Shown here in pieces: positions 57,665 through 64,000 of a DNA stretch of 64,000 nucleotides (its first letter is position 1; every line of letters starts with the position of its first letter). Under the pieces are notes generated by a model. That model saw only the letters and a list, made by a program, of their open reading frames with translations. It did not search any database and was not told the origin of the DNA. The stretch spans positions 220,318,552 through 220,382,551 of the forward strand of contig VDFB02373365.1 of assembly GCA_007258455.2 (NCBI GenBank), written 5' to 3'. Both the position numbers and the translations under genes were made by a program. The stretch comes from Sequoia sempervirens. Lineage: Eukaryota; Streptophyta; Pinopsida; Cupressales; Cupressaceae.

Positions 57665-59065
57665 TGTGATCCTTGATGTTTATCCTATTCTAAAGATGCA
57701 AAACAACTATTATGCAATAAGGAAAAACACAAAAGACACATCAAAGATTAGCCCAAGGAATTGTTAACACAAAGAAAATAGATGAAATAATGCAATTGCT
57801 TATACCTTCTCCATGTTGATGAATACCTTGGTTGGCCCTTGATGTTTAAGATCCTTGTGTGCTCTTTGGATGGCTAGATGCAAGATTGGTAATATGACTA
57901 GATGCAAGTGCAAATGGTTAAAATGGCTTGGCTAAATGAGTGAAAATACTTGTGAATTGAGTGCTCAAAATGGCAACATAAAGATACTAAAATGACTAAG
58001 TCCAAATGTCTTAGAAAAGGGGGTATTTATAGAGAAATTTAAATTCTCTAGAGAATTCAATGGTTGAGATTGAACCACCAAGGTCAAGATGTAGGGCTAT
58101 GGTGAGTTGAGGACACACAAGCCCTCACATCTTGACATGTGGAATGTGAGATGGCCTAGGATAAGATGATGTGGAAGTGAGGTGGAAGGGAGGTACATGA
58201 TGTGGAGGAAGGACAAGTACCTTGGGGGGTGAGAAGATTTCCTCAAAAAGGAACTTCTTGTCCCCAAATGAGGATGAAAGTGACATTTGAGGAATTTTGG
58301 AATTCCACAAAAATCTCCATGGGAAAAGAGAAAGTGTTTGGAGAAATAAATGTGAATTAAATTCACATTCTTGGGAGAATTTAGTGGATAAGAGAGGGTT
58401 TCTAAAAAGGTGGGAGTTTGTCTCATGTGGATGAGGTGAGAAGTCAAATGTTCTAGAAGTTGCATGGGGATAAGGTAAGCCTTGAAAGGATAAAATCTGA
58501 ATTAAAAATTCACATGGGGAGGAGAGAGACCTAAGATGAATGTAAAATGTGGAATTAAGACCACATGGGAAAGAGGGTCAATGCTACAAGAAAAGAAAAA
58601 TGAAAGGGTTGACTAAAAGGGGTGTTAAATGGCTAATGACTTTGGATTAAGGTTGTGCAACAATTGATTAGGGATACAATTAATGAGAGATTTAGAAGCA
58701 AGTGGCAAATGTAGGAGGATGTGACATTAATCCCTGATTAAGACGATGCACATCTTAATCATGAATTAATTAAATTAATCCAGATTAGAAAGGGATTATA
58801 GAGGATGTGACAAGGATAAAGAAAAAGGAAGGATTTTAAATTGATTTTATTCAAAAAGGTTAAATGAATAAATTAAATAAATTGATGTATTTATTTAATT
58901 TAGAGAGGAAAAAGGTGAAAGGTAAAGCATTTAATTGTTAAATTAAATACTTTAAGGACTTTAGGCAGAAAATGTAATATTAGTTAAATAAATTAATATT
59001 GACAAAATGGACGAATAAAGAGGTGAATTTGATTATATGGGAGCGATCAAATTTAGATGTCTATA
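57665..59065 (-). repeat. 5' LTR of the Tat element
   Basis: This 1,401-bp LTR pairs with 39083-40463. Differences are scattered, with several short indels such as an extra AATTTAAATTCTCT stretch near 58036. The outer terminus reads TATA in place of TACA on the plus strand, so the canonical TG has become TA. It is followed by ATATG. Confidence 0.88.
58024..58031 (-). promoter_or_regulatory. TATA box of the Tat 5' LTR
   Basis: The minus strand reads CTATAAATACCC; the equivalent in the 3' LTR is TTATAAATACCC at 39442-39449. Transcription of the element RNA would start roughly 30 bp downstream, at lower coordinates. Confidence 0.6.
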
Positions 59066-59070
59066 ATATG

Positions 59071-59833
59071 CATGAACAACTTTATCATATTTGAGTTTAG
59101 TTGACCAAGTAACCGAAGGTAGTAGATCACTTCGCTCATTGTGGTTGAGATTAAGTGGTTCAAATCTCCAAAGCTTGGCGTAGTGAACTTAAGAGTCCTA
59201 AAGCAAATATCATGAAGCACCTCATTATCCAAGACCATGCACTCATTGGAATTCTCCACCAATGAGTGCACCAAAAATGTAGCATTATTGGGCACCACAA
59301 CTGTGTTTGGCACTTTCAAAGAAGAAAACATAGAAAAATTCAGCATCATGTGACCAAGATACTCCTCTTTGGTCTTTGATATTAGTACCATCCCCAATCC
59401 ATATCCTGTGCCTTTTCCTAGTGAATGGTACACCTAAAACCCTTACAAGAAATCATATTTATCAACCTCCTTCCACATGACATACAAGATTGCATCAATG
59501 AGCTTGTTGACCTTGGTGTAATGGCCCTTATCCCAATTATTTTCAGTACCAAACTACCCAAAGATGAAATTGTCTGGTCGAAAGATCTGACCATAGTACA
59601 CGTCTTGATATTGTCCATGGTGTTGGGTTCGAGATCCGTGAGCACAACCTTGGGAACAAATCTTTCGTATCTAGCCTCATTGTAATATGCATTCACTCTC
59701 TCCAATTGAAGAACAAATGTGTCATGATAGTGGCTTGTGGGATTGAACTTGTGCTCATCACAAACAAATTCCTATAACTTGGTCCCAATCTAGTTGTTGC
59801 ATTACCCCCTTGAATATGCAAGATTTCACACAT
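59071..59833 (-). pseudogene. Beta-tubulin processed pseudogene, 5' part
   Basis: The ATG at 59833 opens MCEILHIQGG, the beta-tubulin start with Arg-2 changed to Cys. After early frameshifts come [13 protein letters not shown] and [16 protein letters not shown], which parallel 'CDEHGIDPTGRY' and 'LERVNVYYNEA'. 59705-59418 covers [15 protein letters not shown] onward. After a frameshift, 59433-59071 reads [20 protein letters not shown], then [16 protein letters not shown], then [17 protein letters not shown] and GQLNSN. The GTP-binding GGGTGSG loop is altered. Plant beta-tubulin genes have introns near codons 131 and 222; this copy crosses both positions without one, so it arose by retroposition. 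It is cut at 59071 by the Tat element. Confidence 0.85.
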
Positions 59834-60630
59834 TTTTTCAAAAAAAATTTAAACCTAGGTAACACAACCAAAAAAGGAAAAACAAGCCCCACAAGGCCAC
59901 TAGGCTTTGCTACTCAATTAACATTTGTGTTGCTTCTAAAAATTCTGACATATTAATATGCATATGAAAAGTCTAATGGGATGGGATTGATGAAGTTATA
60001 AATATAGGAAGAAGATCTCGAACCTTACACTTTACATTATCTTCTCTTGCTCTACAAGTTATCTCGCGCTAGAAAAAGCTACCTTTACAGAGTTGAAACA
60101 TTGCTTGCCTCACCTAAAAAATAAAATAAATTGCAACCAATATTGTCATTAAAAGGCTACAAATTCTTGTCTTGAGTTGAAGAATATAATAGCTTTGAAA
60201 CCCTAATATTTTTAGATGTATGTTTCATTTATAGTGAATGGATTAAAGCAATAGTTGAAGGGAGATTGGTTTTCATACATCTCAGTTTCAATTTTTTTTT
60301 TTGTTGGTAGTGTTTCATAATATTTTTCCTACAAACTCTGCCCACTTTTTCTTATCGACATCATTGACAACACAACACAATTTATTCAAAATCTTGTGGT
60401 AAGTTAATTTCCATGGTTCCAATGAGTTTTTTTGGGAATTTGTATTGGGTTGAATCATTTTTTGTTGTGTTTTATTTCATTCTCAAACAATTATGTTGTT
60501 ATCTATCAAATGAAGGCATTGGTTTTGTAGTTTTTATTTATGGTTATTTTATTATATCCTTATTTAATTAAATATATTCTAATTAATTATAACTCTAATC
60601 CTAATTTAATTTAAAAAATTATATAATTAT
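59834..60630. other. AT-rich intergenic sequence
   Basis: No gene or repeat family is recognised. The stretch directly upstream of the pseudogene's ATG is A/T-rich and unrelated to any promoter I can identify. Confidence 0.5.
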
Positions 60631-60648
60631 AATTGTGTTGGTAAACTT

Positions 60649-60859
60649 GGGCGGGGCCCTAGTCAGTTGGCTATATTTTCCGCTATGCTTCTACCGGGTC
60701 AATGAAGTTCTAGTCTTCCCCGGCCTGTGAAATGGAGGGATGAAAACATACCGGCCACGGCCAATGCTAAAAGTTTACCAAAGACCGCTAGCTATAGGGG
60801 GTCGTAAGCACCGAGCCCTCATAGCCTAAAAAAAAATAAAATAAAAAAATAAAATAAAA
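60649..60859 (+). mobile_element. tRNA-type SINE with exact 18-bp target duplication
   Basis: The 211-bp body starts GGGCGGGGCCC and is far more GC-rich than its flanks. CTAGTCAGTTGGC fits an RNA polymerase III A box (TAGCTCAGTTGG). About 45 bp on, GAAGTTCTAGTCTTCC fits a B box (GGTTCGAATCC). The 3' end is an A-rich tail of AAAATAAAAT repeats. AATTGTGTTGGTAAACTT is repeated exactly at 60631-60648 and 60860-60877. This is a recent SINE insertion; I do not recognise a named plant family. Confidence 0.85.
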
Positions 60860-60877
60860 AATTGTGTTGGTAAACTT

Positions 60878-61379
60878 AATCCTAAATCTAATTATTTTTT
60901 ATTATTTTAAGGTTGTATTATTTTAATAATATATACGTAATATTAATTATAACCCTCACATTAATAAAATGCTAGTAATAAGTATAATACAATGTAATAT
61001 AAACATTATAATGGAAATAAACCTTTTTTTAATGATTAAATGAAAAGTATTTAAATTTATAATTAAAAGATTAAAAAAATATATTTTAGATGTTGAAATG
61101 ATTAAAAAAACAAATCATGAACTCAAAAAGTATTAAAATAGAAAATACTTAAAAAAAATCTTATACAAAATTTTAAGATTAAATTATAATAGTGCTTGTC
61201 TTTATAGTAACACAAAAAATTTAAAAAATTAAATCCAAAATATTTTATTTAAAAAATCAATTTTTATAAAATTTATATGTTAGCGCTCTACTTGCAAACT
61301 TTATGAAAATTGTGAATTCCATCTGTAAAAAATGAAACATTTCTATGAATTAAGGATTTGCATTTTTCTGTAATTATTT
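60878..61379. other. AT-rich intergenic sequence
   Basis: Very AT-rich, with A and T homopolymers and no open frame. Nothing recognised. Confidence 0.5.
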
Positions 61380-61427
61380 GAATGCAGCTGAAAGGAGAAG
61401 AAAGCAAAACGAACAATACTAGACACT

Positions 61428-62885
61428 ATGTACCAGACAAGTAGGCGAAGACCACACAAGGATCAAGGGGTTGTGGATTTCAAGGTCCCCCATTATATAA
61501 CATGGCCAAATAACCTAGAACTCAATCATATAAATAGATGGCATCAAGACAGAACAACGAATAATGATAGGAAATCGGGTCCCCTAGAAGACCAAAAGAA
61601 GTATCAACAACGAAGCAATGAAAGAAATAAGCAAAGGAAGGAGGCAAAGAAGCCTCAGTCATAGAAGCCAAAAAATGGGATGGGGAATCGTTCCCTCAAC
61701 AAGGAGGACAAAGCAAGATTAAGAGAGGGTGGTGTTATTGCAAAAAATTGCAAAAACCCTAGAAGAAACCATGAACAAAAGGAAATAGGACCACTGAAGT
61801 AGAATTCAGAGCCATTAGAAATAAATGTAGGAGAAGAGATCGAAGAGGATTCTAAAATGTTTAAAAAGGTCACCATTTTGTGCAAGATTATTGTACTTAG
61901 AAGCAAAAGAAAGAGGATAGAAGCATGGGATCGAAAGACTATTTTGAAAAACCATGGTATAAAATTTCTACTGAATGGCTTCTTCATTGTGGTGTTCCTT
62001 TCAGAGGAAGATAGAAACTTTGTGATTGAAAAAGGTTTGGAGTGCTTTGAAGGTTTCCTGGTTCATTCTCAGAAGTGGGTGGAAAATTTTAATCCAAGGA
62101 AACAATTCATTTATAATGAGGCAAAATGGATTAGAATTTTTAACCTCCTTGTTGAATATTGGTCAGAGGAATGCCTGGAAAAGATTGGGAGGACCCTTGG
62201 CACATTACTAGAAATAGATACTACCTTGCTCAAAGAAAATTCTTACCTCTATGCAAGAATAAAAATTGCAGCAATATCTAAGATTCCTAAGGAAATAAAG
62301 TTGAAATCAAAAGCAAGAATTTGGACCCAAGAAATTGAGGCAAAATCCCAGGTCGCTTACTGCTCAAAGTGCAACAAAAGAAATCACAGAACTAAGGAAT
62401 GTAAAGCTCCAATGAAAACCAAGAAAGTCTGGAGAAGGAAAAATAATAAGGCAAGGGAAGAAAGGAAAAATTCACCAAATAATGACATTAAGGAGAAGGG
62501 AGATCAGGAAATTAAAAATATAGAAGATAAACCAAGAACAAGCCTAATAGCAGAAAGACCAGAAGAAGGTAAAGCTGAAGCGACTATAGCACAAGGGCTA
62601 CCACCAGGAGCTGATTTAGATTTGCATCAATTGGAGGAGGAGGAAGTTCTTAGCTCAAAAAGCGAGAATGAGGAATGCGAGGGGCTTGATATTATTGAAA
62701 ATAGAAATATATCCCAATCGGTTGCCCAGTTCTTGGAACCAATTAAGCAACGGAAGATCAAGAAGGGTAGGAAATCAAATAAGAAGAAAAGAGAAGAAAT
62801 GGCTCGTGAGAAAGGCTTAAAGAGCATTAAAATCTTTCTAAAAGAGAAGAAGGGAGAGGAGGACTCCCATCAAGAGGAGCCATGA
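61428..62885 (+). pseudogene. LINE ORF1 (DUF4283, CCHC zinc knuckle)
   Basis: 61428-61664 is an N-terminal basic segment ended by a stop. The main frame, 61857-62885, includes LNGFFIVVFLSEEDRNFVIE and AKWIRIFNLLVEYWSEECL, which are the DUF4283 strands. The knuckle CSKCNKRNHRTKEC is C-X2-C-X4-H-X4-C, and a long lysine/glutamate-rich tail follows. The usual proline/tryptophan pattern of ORF1 (WIRIFNLL in place of WVRLPNLP) is partly changed. It would bind LINE RNA in cytoplasmic particles. It has the same family organisation as 9532-11133, but the sequence is clearly different. The 342-codon frame is open, but the N-terminal stop makes it broken. Confidence 0.75.
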
Positions 62886-64000
62886 TTGTAACAACATAGA
62901 ACATAAGGGGCCTAAATGCCCCAATTAAGAGGCACCTTATAAAGTGCCAAATAGAAAAAGGGAAATATACATTATATTACTCCAAGAAACCAAGATAGAA
63001 GATGTGAGTAAAGAATACTCCATTTAGGTGGTTGGGAGAAGTCTTTTTCAAAATCATATGGAACAACAGGTGGTCTAGGGATCCTATGGAAACCCAATTC
63101 AATAACACCGAACATATTAGTTAAAGAAGTTAACTGGATACTATGTACGATTGAGATCCTCAAAAGTGAGCTAAAATGCTATATCTTTAATATTTATGGC
63201 CCAATCAGAAACCAAGACAAAGCAACTCTCTGGAATACCCTAAGTAGGAAGTTGATAGAAATAGGAAATAAAAGAATAATAATGGGTGAAGATTTCAATG
63301 TTGTTCTAAGAAGCGAAGAAAGGTATGGGGGAAGAATGCAAGGATTGTTTCAATGGAGTTGTTTGATAATTTCCTAGCCAACAATAATCTGCTAGATGCC
63401 CAAACAAGGAATGGGGCATACACTTGGTCAAACAAAAGAAATGGTGGGCGTTGCATAAAGGAAAAACTAGACAGATTTATCTTCTCACAAGACTAGTTAG
63501 AAGACAATTTGAACTTAGAAGCACTAATCCTTTCAATGGTTGGCTTTGATCACCTACCTGTAAAACTAATAATCAAAGAGGCAGCAAGTAACCCAAAATC
63601 ATACTTCAAATTTGAGAAAATGTGGTTCGGGAAAGAAGAGTTGGTGGATCTGATAAAGAAATGGTGGAAGTCAGCCCCAAAATACATAGGAACAAGAAGT
63701 CTCATATTTATGAGTAAGCTAAAACACATTAAAGGGAAGTTGCAGGAATGGAATAAAGTGGTATTCAAAAAAATATTCTCAAAGAAAGCAAGAATTGAGG
63801 AAGAGTTAGAGGTCCTAAATAGAAGAGTAATGGTAGAAGGGATGTACTAGGAAGATTATCAAAACGAAAGGTCTCTACTGGAAGAATATAATGAAATTTT
63901 AGGCAGAGAAGAAGTATACTAGAAGGAAAAATCTAGGGAATTGTGGCTCAAAGAAGGGGATGCAAACAATAGCTTTTCCCATAATACAACCAAAATCAAA
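62883..64000 (+). pseudogene. LINE ORF2 endonuclease (EEP) and start of the RT linker, broken
   Basis: Starting at the end of ORF1, the text reads TT, a stop, then NIRGLNAPIKRHLIKCQIEK, matching the LINE endonuclease opening 'WNIRGLN'. After frameshifts come IFNIYGPIRNQDKATLW and KRIIMGEDFNVVLRSEER; the usual GGDFN is GEDFN. AYTWSNKRNGGRCIKEKLDR follows, then GFDHLPVKLI where the family has SDHLP. The last part, SRELWLKEGDANNSFSHNTT, is the conserved element just before the RT domain. The endonuclease nicks target DNA to prime reverse transcription. Several stops and frameshifts make this copy inactive. Confidence 0.8.

Larger units (their letters stand above)
39083..59065 (-). mobile_element. 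Complete 20-kb Ty3/gypsy Tat-lineage retrotransposon with antisense PMD gene
   Basis: The 19,983-bp element is flanked by ATATG (39078-39082 and 59066-59070). On the minus strand the LTRs run TGTAGACATC to GGATCACA; the outer end of the 5' LTR has TA for TG. The 5' LTR is followed by a PBS at 57643-57660 and a 3-kb leader with a GC-rich tandem array. Then come gag, protease, RT, RNase H, a second (archaeal-type) RNase H, integrase, an oppositely oriented gene, and the PPT before the 3' LTR. The double RNase H and the extra antisense gene between integrase and the 3' LTR are marks of the Tat lineage (Ogre, Retand and Grande relatives). All coding parts carry stops or frameshifts, so it is inactive. 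Confidence 0.88.
61380..64000 (+). mobile_element. L1-type LINE, 5' part, running off the window
   Basis: ORF1 (DUF4283 plus zinc knuckle) is followed after a few bases by an ORF2 endonuclease and then the linker that precedes RT. The start near 61380 is approximate and comes from where coding-like text begins. The RT domain should lie beyond 64000. Confidence 0.8.

Overview
This is nuclear DNA from a seed plant with a large, transposon-rich genome. The long TE-filled intron, the very large Tat-lineage Ty3 element and the style of the repeat ORFs suggest a gymnosperm, perhaps a cupressaceous conifer, but that is inference. There are no bacterial-type operons. One host gene is recognisable in fragments; nearly everything else is mobile-element sequence, much of it nested.

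Layout. 1-3529: decayed sequence with no assignable gene. 3535-11693: a minus-strand gag-only Ty1/copia element with 218/219-bp LTRs and CTTCT target duplications. Its primer-binding site is split by a 6.1-kb plus-strand insertion (5363-11458) that ends in LINE ORF1 remains and an A-rich tail. 13313-18890: a plus-strand non-autonomous element with one roughly 1,090-codon ORF broken by only two stops and one frameshift. 19544-19640 and 28322-28602: exons 2 and 1 of a minus-strand gene for a plant Rdx/selenoprotein-H-like protein. The 8.7-kb intron between them holds two dead hAT transposases.

The 100-N gap at 32018-32117 separates two overlapping contig ends: 23300-32017 and 32118-40830 carry the same sequence. 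The halves differ by about 5% in the stretch compared, up to 28163/36976, and then appear identical. The second copies of exon 1, the hAT remnant, the tubulin fragment and the 3' LTR are therefore probably assembly duplicates.

39083-59065 is a complete 20-kb minus-strand Ty3/gypsy Tat-lineage retrotransposon. It has ATATG target duplications, 1.4-kb LTRs, PBS, gag, protease, RT, RNase H, a second archaeal-type RNase H, integrase and PPT. Between integrase and the 3' LTR it carries an oppositely oriented plant-mobile-domain plus coiled-coil gene. The element landed inside an intronless beta-tubulin pseudogene, whose two parts lie at 59071-59833 and 39016-39077. To the right are a tRNA-type SINE with an 18-bp exact target duplication (60649-60859) and a LINE that runs off the window (61380-64000).

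The elements do not cooperate as a pathway. They are successive insertions whose order can be read from the nesting. All coding calls come from reading translations by eye; no database search or alignment program was run.
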